This document shows positions 1-6,065 of a stretch of 6,140 nucleotides of DNA, piece by piece. Source of the stretch: Candidatus Omnitrophota bacterium (GTDB lineage Bacteria > Omnitrophota > Koll11 > Gygaellales > Profunditerraquicolaceae); contig JAPLLP010000182.1 in NCBI GenBank assembly GCA_026387515.1, forward strand, positions 1-6,140, read 5' to 3'. The position numbers and the translations under genes are program-made. The notes below the pieces were generated by a model, which saw only the letters and a program-made list of their open reading frames with translations, was not told the origin of the DNA and made no database searches. Within the stretch, counting starts at the first letter, position 1. The number at the start of each line of letters is the position of its first letter.

Positions 1-511
1 GCCGCTCGCGCACCAGGTTGATAATATCGGTAAGTTGGGCTAATCCTTCCAAAGAGAAGCGGCTCGCCTCTACCGGGATTATCGCTTCGTTGGCCGCGCG
101 TATGGCGTTTATGGTCAGTATGCCCAGGTTAGGCGGGCAATCAATGAGTATATAGTCATAGGTGGCTTTAAAATCGTTCAGGGTTTCCCAGAGGCGGGAT
201 TCCCGGCTTATTTCGCCTGTAAGTTCCTGGTCGAGAGTGCTTAAGATCATGCTGGATGGGGCGATGTCAAAACCGTTATCCACGTTTTTGATTATGTCGG
301 CAAGCCTGGTTTTCCTATTGGTGATTTTGGATAGGACGTTATAGATACTTAGGTCGTATTTTATATTAAGGCCTAAAGTCGCGTGCGCCTGCGGGTCCAG
401 GTCGATCAAAAGAACCTTCCTGTTGCTTGTTGCCAGGCTTGCAGCTAAATTTATTGCGGTGGTTGTCTTGCCACATCCTCCCTTTTGATTCGTGATAGCG
501 ATTATGCGCAT
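1..511 (-). CDS. parA: ParA/Soj-family partitioning ATPase, N-terminal 170 codons (cut by left edge)
   Basis: ParA-type P-loop ATPase that would use ATP-dependent dimerisation and DNA binding to position chromosome origins or other cargo, normally with a ParB partner. Seen directly: the deviant Walker A motif KGGCGKTTT at residues 10-18 with signature Lys10 and P-loop Lys15, the Walker A' stretch VLLIDLDPQ at 33-41, and the Walker B stretch [10 protein letters not shown] at 118-127. The ATG at 511 is supported by an excellent ribosome binding site (AAGGAGGAGG at 525-516). The frame stays open to base 2, and family members usually run about 250-260 residues, so roughly one third is missing. 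Cys13 fills the variable position of the P-loop and His43 replaces the more usual Asn of DPQGN. The ParB partner would lie beyond the left edge and cannot be checked. No promoter is visible between the hairpin at 540-565 and the start. Family call is firm; the exact cargo is inference. Confidence 0.93.
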   Translation of the reverse strand, partial: MRIIAITNQKGGCGKTTTAINLAASLATSNRKVLLIDLDPQAHATLGLNIKYDLSIYNVLSKITNRKTRLADIIKNVDNGFDIAPSSMILSTLDQELTGEISRESRLWETLNDFKATYDYILIDCPPNLGILTINAIRAANEAIIPVEASRFSLEGLAQLTDIINLVRER

Positions 512-515
512 CTAA

Positions 516-525
516 CCTCCTCCTT
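516..525 (-). promoter_or_regulatory. Ribosome binding site of the ParA gene
   Basis: AAGGAGGAGG on the minus strand, ending 4 nt before the ATG, with its core about 7 nt away. It fixes the start. Its 5' end touches the 6-bp inverted repeat TTGTCT/AGACAA (524-539, loop of 4), which could fold next to or partly over the site. Confidence 0.85.
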
Positions 526-539
526 GTCTAGAAAGACAA

Positions 540-565
540 CACCCGCGCTAATGAAGCGCGGGGTG
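540..565 (-). terminator. Intrinsic-terminator-like hairpin after the CBM11-like gene
   Basis: An 8-bp GC-rich stem (542-549 with 555-562, loop of 5) is extended by two further pairs across a bulged G at 563. It begins 2 nt after the stop codon of the CBM11-like gene. Transcribed leftwards, it is followed by TTGTCTTTCT, which is only moderately T-rich. It therefore looks like a terminator of limited strength, or a hairpin protecting an mRNA end. ParA starts 28 nt further on, so some read-through may be needed to express it. Confidence 0.6.
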
Positions 566-567
566 CC

Positions 568-1134
568 TTAGCGCAGAAACTTTACGTTATCAATATAAAC
601 AACACCGTTTTTTTCTTTTACGTTCCACTCTTCAACTACAAAAGAAATCGTGCGCATACATGACCAGTCAGCTATATTCTTAAAATCATCCAACTTTACC
701 TGATAGGTTTGCCAACGGCCGGGTATATTTCTGAAATAGGCCTCGGAGCGTTCATTGTAGATATTAGTGAATTCTACCCGCAGGTTGATATTGTTAAAAA
801 CGCCTGTTTTTCTTACGGAAAATTCAAGCGCCTTGAATTTGAGCATGTTCAGATTATTGAGGCTTATGGTGCAGATTTCTTTTTTTGCGGGATTAAAATT
901 AAAATTTATTTTTATCGGTTCATTGCTTATGATCAGGGCGATTTGGGCGTTCTTCGGGATCTTGTATTCCCGGAAAATGGACCCCATAAAGAGGATTACG
1001 GCCGCTAGCGCCACAGAACCGCCAATAAAAATAGGCGATTTAAAGACACTGCTTTTTTTGGCCTGTTTTTTGGAATTTATTGAGGCGTCAAGGTAAATCT
1101 TGGCGAGGTGTTCGTAGATATCCTTCTTATCCAT
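568..1134 (-). CDS. Bitopic membrane protein with an extracytoplasmic CBM11-like (galactose-binding-fold) domain; function unknown
   Basis: A 188-residue protein. Residues 1-33 form a charged N-terminal tail that begins MDKKDIYEHLAKIYLDA and carries a Lys-rich patch at 22-32. One membrane segment lies at about 34-53. The positive-inside rule puts the tail in the cytoplasm and residues 55-188 outside the inner membrane. The C-terminal half, from WQTYQVKLDDFKNIADW (141-157) through FVVEEWNVKEK (165-175) to VVYIDNVKF (178-186), has the pattern of CBM11/CIA30-type beta-sandwich domains, which often bind carbohydrate. No catalytic motif is seen. I chose the ATG at 1134. A TTG three codons upstream (1143) is possible but is overlapped by the putative -10 element. 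Neither start has a ribosome binding site, and the promoter position suggests a leaderless message. It follows the phosphate transporter by 43 nt but shares no obvious function with it. The ligand is unknown. Confidence 0.8.
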   Translation of the reverse strand: MDKKDIYEHLAKIYLDASINSKKQAKKSSVFKSPIFIGGSVALAAVILFMGSIFREYKIPKNAQIALIISNEPIKINFNFNPAKKEICTISLNNLNMLKFKALEFSVRKTGVFNNINLRVEFTNIYNERSEAYFRNIPGRWQTYQVKLDDFKNIADWSCMRTISFVVEEWNVKEKNGVVYIDNVKFLR

Positions 1135-1141
1135 AATACAC

Positions 1142-1172
1142 AATATATAGCATAAAACTTCTTTGTTGTCAA
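1142..1172 (-). promoter_or_regulatory. Sigma70-like promoter for the CBM11-like gene, probably leaderless
   Basis: On the minus strand a perfect -35 TTGACA (1172-1167) is followed after 17 nt by TATATA (1149-1144), or after 19 nt by the better-matching but wider-spaced TATATT (1147-1142). A start point 7-8 nt beyond either box falls between base 1137 and the A of the ATG at 1134. The leader would then be 0 to about 3 nt, which fits the lack of a ribosome binding site. The -35 box begins 5 nt after the pit stop codon, with no terminator between, so the gene could also be read from upstream. Confidence 0.6.
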
Positions 1173-1177
1173 TAGGT

Positions 1178-2161
1178 TTAGTGGTTACAAAGAAAATAAG
1201 TCAAAGCGGATATAGCTGCCGCGCAGGGGATGGTTAATATCCAGGCCCAGATGATACTGCCGGCAACCCCCCAGCGCACCGCGCTGATGCGTTTTAATGA
1301 GCCAATGCCCACGATGGCGCCGGTGATAGTATGTGTGGTGCTTACGGGGATGCCGAGTGCGGTTGAGAAAAATAAAGTGATCGCCGCTCCCAATTCCGCG
1401 CAGAATCCGTCTACCGGCTTAAGCTTGACTATTTTCTGCCCCATAGTTTTTACGATGCGCCAACCACCGAACACTGTGCCTAATGAAATGGCGCTGTAAC
1501 ATGCAAAGACTACCCAAAGCGGGATGTGAAATTTATTACCCAGGAGGCCCGCGCTAAAAAGCAGGCTGGCAATAATACCCATGGTTTTTTGCGCGTCATT
1601 TCCGCCGTGGCCCATACTGTAAAATGCGGCGGATACTAATTGGCCTTTTCTGAATATGTGGTCAACTTTAAGCGGCGCGCTTCTTCTGAATGTCCAATAA
1701 ACAACACAACCTATTGCCAGGCCCAGGATAAGTCCGACCATTGGAGAGATGAATATAAAAGCTACGGTTTTGATAATACCTTTGTATACCAGTGCGTGCG
1801 GTCCTGCCTTGACCAAACCTGCCCCGATCATTCCTCCGATAAGCGCGTGGGAAGAACTGGTGGGTAGCCCGAAATACCAGGTGATGATATTCCAGCCGCA
1901 GGCGCCGACCAGCGTGCCAAAGATAACGCCCTTATCTACAATGGCGATATCAATTATCCCCTTGCCTATAGTATTGGCGACATGCAGCCCAAAGATCATG
2001 AAAGCGGCGAAATTGAAAAACGCAGCCCAGACTACAGCGATACGCGGCGTCAGCACCCGGGTTGAGACAATGGTGGCGATGGAATTGGCGGAGTCGTGAA
2101 AACCGTTTAGAAAATCAAAAACAAGCGCGAGGGCGATCAGAAAGAATATTCCGAGGGTCAT
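1178..2161 (-). CDS. pit: PiT-family low-affinity inorganic phosphate transporter
   Basis: An inner-membrane carrier that imports phosphate, in bacteria usually as metal-phosphate with protons. The 327 residues are almost all hydrophobic segments. Both halves show the inverted-repeat signatures of the PHO4/PiT family: NGFHDSANSIATIVSTRVLTP (19-39) and GHGGNDAQKTMG (184-195), plus the paired GLPTSSSHALIGG (98-110) and GIPVSTTHTITGA (270-282). The length is near the short end of the family, and a short charged loop (about 158-175) separates the halves. The ATG lies 7 nt after the stop of the DUF47 gene and has no convincing ribosome binding site, so translation is probably coupled. The arrangement DUF47 then pit is a well-known bacterial pair, which supports phosphate as the substrate. 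Sulfate or another oxyanion is possible within the wider family but less likely. No terminator follows the gene. Confidence 0.95.
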   Translation of the reverse strand: MTLGIFFLIALALVFDFLNGFHDSANSIATIVSTRVLTPRIAVVWAAFFNFAAFMIFGLHVANTIGKGIIDIAIVDKGVIFGTLVGACGWNIITWYFGLPTSSSHALIGGMIGAGLVKAGPHALVYKGIIKTVAFIFISPMVGLILGLAIGCVVYWTFRRSAPLKVDHIFRKGQLVSAAFYSMGHGGNDAQKTMGIIASLLFSAGLLGNKFHIPLWVVFACYSAISLGTVFGGWRIVKTMGQKIVKLKPVDGFCAELGAAITLFFSTALGIPVSTTHTITGAIVGIGSLKRISAVRWGVAGSIIWAWILTIPCAAAISALTYFLCNH

Positions 2162-2168
2162 GGATTAA

Positions 2169-2798
2169 TTAGGCCTGTTTTAGGAGGATTCCGTTGATTA
2201 CGTGGGTTACGTCTTCGCATATATCCAGGACAGTTTCAGCGTCCTGATATATCTCTTTCAGCTTCATAACGCTAATGGGATCGTTTTTAGACTTTTCAAA
2301 TAAATCCGCAAGGATTGTGTCCCTCATGGTATCACCGACGTTTTCCAGGCGGTTTATTTCAACGCATGATTCTTGTATGGATTTGGTATTTTTCATATGG
2401 CGCAGGCCTTTTACCGTTGAGGATACGGCATTTACTGATTCCTCGATCACGGCAGCGAATTCAATAAGGTGGTCATCTATAGAGGTAAGTTTGTAGATCT
2501 TCAGTCTGCTGACGATAGTGTTAAGCATATCGATTACGTCGTCTAGCTCTTTGGCCAGGGCGTGTATATCTTCCCGGTCAAAGGGTGTGATAAAGGTTTT
2601 ATTAAGGTGTTCGATGATATCGTGCGCGACGTCATCTCCCTTGTGCTCGATTGCCTCCATCTTCTCCAGGGAGGCATCGGTTACGGCTCCTTTGGAAGCT
2701 ATCTCTTTAAAAAAGAGCGCAGCTTCCACGGCACAGTTGGCCTGTTTGTCAAAAAGGTCAAAAAAATTGAATTCTTTGGGTAAAAATTTCGCGAACAT
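2169..2798 (-). CDS. PhoU-like DUF47 protein, partner of the Pit transporter
   Basis: A 209-residue, all-helical cytoplasmic protein of the PhoU_div/DUF47 family. Such proteins form PhoU-like helical bundles with acidic metal-binding clusters and are encoded beside PiT transporters, where they are thought to modulate phosphate uptake. The visible repeat motifs are EAIEHKGDDVAHD (48-60), TPFDREDIHALAKELDDVID (71-90), ENVGDTMRD (152-160) and ETVLDICEDVTHVINGIL (188-205). The acidic E-x-x-x-D pattern recurs in both halves, as expected for the fold. I chose the ATG at 2798 because AAGGAG (2810-2805) sits 6 nt upstream. A GTG at 2825 would add nine residues but lies inside the leader hairpin and has no such site. 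The pit gene follows after 7 nt, so the two form an operon. It is not the classical PhoU of the Pst system, and no pst or phoBR gene is visible here. Confidence 0.93.
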   Translation of the reverse strand: MFAKFLPKEFNFFDLFDKQANCAVEAALFFKEIASKGAVTDASLEKMEAIEHKGDDVAHDIIEHLNKTFITPFDREDIHALAKELDDVIDMLNTIVSRLKIYKLTSIDDHLIEFAAVIEESVNAVSSTVKGLRHMKNTKSIQESCVEINRLENVGDTMRDTILADLFEKSKNDPISVMKLKEIYQDAETVLDICEDVTHVINGILLKQA

Positions 2799-2804
2799 GC
2801 TTGT

Positions 2805-2810
2805 CTCCTT
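2805..2810 (-). promoter_or_regulatory. Ribosome binding site of the DUF47 gene
   Basis: AAGGAG, 6 nt before the ATG at 2798. It decides between that ATG and the upstream in-frame GTG at 2825. It lies immediately after the second CCAGTGT repeat of the leader (2818-2812), so leader folding could affect access to it. Confidence 0.8.
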
Positions 2811-2821
2811 CACACTGGTGA

Positions 2822-2853
2822 ACACTGGCCCAATTCCGATCTGGGCCAGGTGT
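2822..2853 (-). promoter_or_regulatory. Hairpin in the leader of the DUF47-pit operon
   Basis: The arms 2822-2832 and 2842-2853 form an 8-bp perfect stem (TGGCCCA core), a bulge at 2850 and three more pairs, around a 9-nt loop. No T-run follows, so it is not an intrinsic terminator as it stands. A second copy of the 3' arm (CCAGTGT at 2818-2812) lies beside the ribosome binding site and could compete for the same 5' arm. The structure is read from the sequence; a regulatory role is inference. Confidence 0.45.
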
Positions 2854-2886
2854 CCTATTAGCGCGGGGTGTATATTATTCTTATCA

Positions 2887-2914
2887 ATTATATATCATTA
2901 AATAGGTTATGCAA
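2887..2914 (-). promoter_or_regulatory. Promoter of the DUF47-pit operon
   Basis: On the minus strand a perfect -10 TATAAT (2892-2887) is preceded after 16 nt by TTGCAT (2914-2909), which matches only the TTG of the -35 consensus. A TG at 2897-2896 may help. Transcription would begin near 2880, giving a leader of about 80 nt. It starts within 10 nt of the GH57 stop codon, so the phosphate operon can be expressed independently of GH57. No convincing Pho box (7-bp repeats at 11-bp period) is present. Confidence 0.5.
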
Positions 2915-2923
2915 GGATTCTTT

Positions 2924-4474
2924 CTATATCGGGCGGGATAAATAGCCGGGGATTTCTTTACCTATTATGGTATAGAAATTTGTCAAATGCATACGAAAGA
3001 GCCGGTCAAAATCCTCTTCGTTATCGCCATACCACCAGAACCAGTCGCTGCCTTCTAAGATATACATCTGTTTCCATGCTAGCTGACGTTTTTCTTCTGG
3101 TAGCTGAGAATTGACAGCTGATAGCTCTTTGCGCGCCTTGGCCAGATATTCCCAGGCTTTGACTTTTATGGGGTGGCCGATCCATTTTCCGAATTCAGAA
3201 TATATCCAGGAGCCGGCAGCCAGGCGTTTGATTTCGTGGGTGGCCGCGTGGTTTTTAAGATATTCGCTGACCGTTACTACCTTTAAAAACGGGGCATCTG
3301 ATAATCCCTGGTAAAGGCGGTTCAGAAAGTCGTGCCCGTCATTAGCGTAATATTCCCAGGCGTTTTCTCCGTCCATGGCAATAGTGACCAGGATGTCTTT
3401 ATCTTTGAAGCTCTGGGCAATGGCTTCTAGGTGTTTTAGGAAATCAGCCGCCGCGTCTTTTGCCTGCCAGCGGTGATAAACAAAACCGATCATGTCGGAA
3501 AGGTTACGGTCGCGGAAGATTATGTTTAAGTTGCCGTCTTTTCTTTTTAAAAGATGCGGTTGATAAAGCAGCCCGGTATCGCGCTTTTTTAATTTTAAAG
3601 ATTTAAAAAGCATCCCTTCGTCAGTAACGATCCAGTTTATGCCGGCTTGAATGATAAAGGGTAGAATATGTTCGCTTACTGCTTCTTCGGAAGGCCACAT
3701 GCCCTGCGGGGCAACGCCGAACCTGGTAAGATAAAATTTCACCGCTTCATCAATCTGGGCCTTGGCGTCCTCCGGCCAGGAAAACTGGGTGTGCGGCAGG
3801 ACGGTCTTTATATTGGCCACCTTGGCGATCCTAGTGTTGTAGAGCAGCGGTAAAATCGGGTGATAATAGGGGTTGGCAGTTACCTCTATCTGGCCTGAGG
3901 AAATAGCCTTTTTGTAGCCGGGTATGATGTTTTTAAGGATATCTATTTGTTTATCTAAGACTATATATTTGTCTTCTTCGGTATAAAAACGTGCCTTGCG
4001 CACTAACTTACTTAATTCCGGCATCTCTTCCCTAAAAAACGGGTCAATCCAGCTCAAATTAAACCACACCTGTAGGTCTAGATAATCCGCTACGCTGAAT
4101 TCTTTTTTTGCCTGTTCTTTAAAAAATAATTCATAATAACGCGGGTGCATGGCAATTACCCGCTCCTTGTTAATGGAGAAGAATCTGTCTAAGATAAACT
4201 TTTTGTCTTCGTCTGCCAATTTGTCCGCCGGTTTATACGAGAGCTCCAGGAATTTATCTTTCACCGTGCCGTTTATATAATCTTCCACCTGTTCCACTAA
4301 TGAAGGCACCAGGTTAAAGGTGAGATGGACTTTTGGGTATTTCTCAACCAGGAGTACCATATCCAGGTAATCTTTAATTCCGTGAAGGCGCACCCAGGGA
4401 AGGCTGGTCTCTCCGGTCAGGAGGTCCTTATAATACGGTTGGTGCATATGGAAGATAAAGGCGAGATTTAGCAT
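2924..4474 (-). CDS. Glycoside hydrolase family 57 (COG1449-type alpha-amylase/glucanotransferase-like)
   Basis: A cytoplasmic enzyme (no signal peptide) of 516 residues, expected to act on alpha-glucans such as glycogen, starch or maltodextrin with retention of configuration. All five GH57 conserved regions can be traced: HQP (11-13), GQIEV (194-198), GMWPSEEAV (258-266) with Glu263 as expected nucleophile, AMDGENAW (367-373) with Asp368 as expected acid, and GSDWFWWYGDN (475-485). The C-terminal tail after region 5 (FRMHLTNFYTIIGKEIP) is typical of the COG1449 group, so the gene looks complete. The start is fixed by the usual MLNLAFIFHMHQPYY opening. No ribosome binding site precedes it, and the porin's terminator T-run ends 12 nt upstream. 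Residues 451-459 (LSAVNSQLP) derive from a 7-nt tandem repeat. Exact specificity (amylase, branching, transferase) cannot be read from sequence alone. Confidence 0.93.
   Translation of the reverse strand: MLNLAFIFHMHQPYYKDLLTGETSLPWVRLHGIKDYLDMVLLVEKYPKVHLTFNLVPSLVEQVEDYINGTVKDKFLELSYKPADKLADEDKKFILDRFFSINKERVIAMHPRYYELFFKEQAKKEFSVADYLDLQVWFNLSWIDPFFREEMPELSKLVRKARFYTEEDKYIVLDKQIDILKNIIPGYKKAISSGQIEVTANPYYHPILPLLYNTRIAKVANIKTVLPHTQFSWPEDAKAQIDEAVKFYLTRFGVAPQGMWPSEEAVSEHILPFIIQAGINWIVTDEGMLFKSLKLKKRDTGLLYQPHLLKRKDGNLNIIFRDRNLSDMIGFVYHRWQAKDAAADFLKHLEAIAQSFKDKDILVTIAMDGENAWEYYANDGHDFLNRLYQGLSDAPFLKVVTVSEYLKNHAATHEIKRLAAGSWIYSEFGKWIGHPIKVKAWEYLAKARKELSAVNSQLPEEKRQLAWKQMYILEGSDWFWWYGDNEEDFDRLFRMHLTNFYTIIGKEIPGYLSRPI
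3099..3126 (-). repeat. Heptanucleotide tandem repeat inside the GH57 gene
   Basis: Read on the coding strand, four consecutive 7-mers occur: AGCTATC, AGCTGTC, AATTCTC and AGCTACC. A further AGCTAGC lies at 3085-3079. Together the four units encode most of LSAVNSQLP (residues 451-459), in the variable helical region before the final conserved block. The reading frame is kept. The units are imperfect, so the array appears old or was degenerate when inserted. Confidence 0.6.
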
Positions 4475-4486
4475 ATTAAGAAATTT

Positions 4487-4523
4487 AAAAAAATACCCTC
4501 AGGGGATTGCTCCCCCGAGGGTA
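4487..4523 (-). terminator. Strong intrinsic terminator of the porin gene
   Basis: The arms TACCCTC/GAGGGTA and GGGG/CCCC (4494-4523) form a 12-13-bp stem with one A-C mismatch and a loop of about 4 nt. In the minus direction a run of seven T (4493-4487) follows directly. It lies 23 nt past the porin stop codon. This is the clearest rho-independent terminator in the window. The GH57 start codon lies only 12 nt beyond the T-run. Confidence 0.9.
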
Positions 4524-4546
4524 GGGGTGTTTCTACGTAAGTTGTA

Positions 4547-5968
4547 TTAGAATGTAACCTTCATGGAGCCGATTACCTGCTTGGCAGTATCTTTGTTTTG
4601 ATCTTTGTTGAATGCTGCACCAGGAATAAAGGCGCCAGCGTTTAAACCAAACTGCACATCGCTAGTGTAATCATAGGTAACGCCCAGGTCGATTTCCTGA
4701 CCTAATGACTTAGTGCCGCCTTTCATGGCATAGGTTGGGTCACCATTAACACCGCTGAGATTAACCGCAGCGAGGCTGATCATTCCGTCAGATGGAAACA
4801 CCTTGTTCAGCATCAGGTAGTAATAGCTTAAACCTACCCTTACATCCTGTATGGGGGCTATACTACCGTTTACATTGAACAACTGTGCGTTTGAGTAGCC
4901 TAAGATCTTGTTGAATAGGGTTCCGCTTGCCTGATCTTCAGACATAGAATCCCATCCATGCCAAGTGCCGTTGCTGCTCTTATATTTCTCACCAGAAAGA
5001 TAGGTATAGCTGCCACCGATTAATGGCTTGAATTTCTTGTCAGACATAGCATAGTTTCCTATTGCCTGAAGCGCATAGGCGTTAACTTTCTTGACCACGT
5101 TAGAAGTTGTGTTCTCATTAGGATACAGGGTTGTGTTTACCAGATGTTCTCCATACTGGAACGCGCCTTCAAGGCCTAATGAGAGGTTCTTGATTCCGGT
5201 GAAAGTAGCCTTGGCGCCAGAGGTGAATAAATTTTCTGATTTCATAGATACGACACCGGTTAAACCAGGATCGCGTTTCCTTGCCCAGGTGTAGGCTTCG
5301 GCATTGAGGTCCTTGTTCACCGTATAGCCGGCATTAATACCATAGAGAGTGCTATCATCGAATGCGTCTACGCTGCCTTCACTGATCTTTGACCAGACCA
5401 GGTCAATTACCAGCGGATCATAATTCAATACCGCCTTGATGGCATCAATTGACTTGCGTAAGCTGAGGTCATCCATTGATTTTGGCAGTATTGTACCTGC
5501 GGTAGCTGCTGTGGTGCTATGGCCAGCGCAGATAGCATTGGTATCCGGGTCACCGATAATGAACCCATTACCATATCTTAATTCCTGACGGCCGATAGTC
5601 AATGACAGAGGTGAATACAGGAATTCTTTCAAGGTTACATAGGCGAGGTCAATATCAATATCTGTACTTGTGGAACTCTCGCTTGTTTGAAGGACTCTTT
5701 CGCTTAGCAGTCTTACGGTTGCCATTACATTATCCGTGAGGTCTGCCTCAACCTTGACGCGAGTCTGAATAAGCCCAGCGCGGATCTTTCTGCCGAACTC
5801 AACTTCGTCAGCAGGGGTCCTCCTCTGGCTCAGGGTCAAGTTATTACGTGCTACGCCTTGTACGGTAATATCACCGCTTACCTTCACATTCTGCACCTCT
5901 GCGTATGCGGCTATAGTTAAGCCAGCCACAAGCGCTAAGGCTAGAACTATTATTAATTGTTTCCTCAT
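4547..5968 (-). CDS. Outer-membrane beta-barrel porin, alginate-export (AlgE-like) family
   Basis: A 473-residue secreted protein. Residues 1-23 form a Sec signal peptide (MRKQ, then a hydrophobic core) with a good AYA cleavage site before Glu24. The mature part alternates amphipathic strands with Gly/Asn/Ser-rich loops and ends in SMKVTF, whose terminal Phe is the usual signal for barrel assembly. The stretch LSLTIGRQELRYGNGFIIGD (121-140) and the preceding DIDIDLAYVTLKEF (103-116) are characteristic of the alginate-export family, and the size matches an AlgE-like barrel. Family members in many bacteria are general or unknown-substrate channels, so alginate should not be assumed. The start has an optimal ribosome binding site, and a strong terminator ends the unit, which suggests high expression. 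The GH57 enzyme downstream hints at sugars as substrate, but the terminator between them weakens that link. Confidence 0.85.
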   Translation of the reverse strand: MRKQLIIVLALALVAGLTIAAYAEVQNVKVSGDITVQGVARNNLTLSQRRTPADEVEFGRKIRAGLIQTRVKVEADLTDNVMATVRLLSERVLQTSESSTSTDIDIDLAYVTLKEFLYSPLSLTIGRQELRYGNGFIIGDPDTNAICAGHSTTAATAGTILPKSMDDLSLRKSIDAIKAVLNYDPLVIDLVWSKISEGSVDAFDDSTLYGINAGYTVNKDLNAEAYTWARKRDPGLTGVVSMKSENLFTSGAKATFTGIKNLSLGLEGAFQYGEHLVNTTLYPNENTTSNVVKKVNAYALQAIGNYAMSDKKFKPLIGGSYTYLSGEKYKSSNGTWHGWDSMSEDQASGTLFNKILGYSNAQLFNVNGSIAPIQDVRVGLSYYYLMLNKVFPSDGMISLAAVNLSGVNGDPTYAMKGGTKSLGQEIDLGVTYDYTSDVQFGLNAGAFIPGAAFNKDQNKDTAKQVIGSMKVTF

Positions 5969-5974
5969 TTCTTA

Positions 5975-5983
5975 TCCTCCTTT
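5975..5983 (-). promoter_or_regulatory. Ribosome binding site of the porin gene
   Basis: AAAGGAGGA on the minus strand, with its GGAGG core 7 nt before the ATG at 5968. It is a near-perfect Shine-Dalgarno site, consistent with strong translation of the outer-membrane protein. Confidence 0.88.
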
Positions 5984-5997
5984 AAAAATCCAATTGA

Positions 5998-6003
5998 ATT
6001 ATA
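5998..6003 (-). promoter_or_regulatory. Probable -10 box of the porin promoter
   Basis: A perfect TATAAT on the minus strand, placing the start near 5991 and leaving a leader of about 22 nt. The -35 position 17 nt upstream is an A/T run (TTTTTT) with no real match. The region is AT-rich, so a chance match is possible, and the promoter may depend on an activator or another sigma factor. Confidence 0.4.
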
Positions 6004-6065
6004 TTATTAACTAGGGTTTTAAAAAATTATCTCCTAGAATATTGCTCTATAAGTATATCACTGGA

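Noticed and set aside
162..344. Plus-strand open frame opposite ParA
   Set aside because: It is antisense to a clear ParA coding frame with conserved motifs. It has no ribosome binding site and no recognisable domain.
709..1096. Two overlapping plus-strand open frames (709-1008 and 767-1096) opposite the CBM11-like gene
   Set aside because: They mirror the minus-strand gene and have no start signals. The hydrophobic look of the second is the antisense image of an AT-rich coding sequence.
1230..2099. Plus-strand open frames within the pit gene (1230-1499, 1640-1867, 1749-2099)
   Set aside because: The minus strand encodes an intact PiT transporter with both signature motifs. These frames are shadows.
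2799..2825. GTG at 2825 as the start of the DUF47 protein
   Set aside because: The ATG at 2798 has AAGGAG at ideal spacing, and the family opening (MFAKFLPKE) fits. The GTG lies in the leader hairpin without a ribosome binding site.
2812..2828. Pho box (PhoB operator) at the CCAGTGT direct repeats
   Set aside because: The period is 10 rather than 11, the sequence does not resemble CTGTCAT, and the repeats lie downstream of the likely transcription start.
2275..2901. Plus-strand open frames opposite the DUF47 gene (including 2518-2901)
   Set aside because: Low-complexity Ser/Ile-rich shadows of a conserved minus-strand gene, with no initiation signal.
3111..5294. Plus-strand open frames within the GH57 and porin genes (3111-3314, 3668-3853, 5091-5294)
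   Set aside because: Short frames antisense to intact, recognisable genes, with no support of their own.
6011..6037. Inverted repeat CTAGG/CCTAG upstream of the porin
   Set aside because: Only 5 bp with a 17-nt A/T loop; expected by chance in an AT-rich gap.
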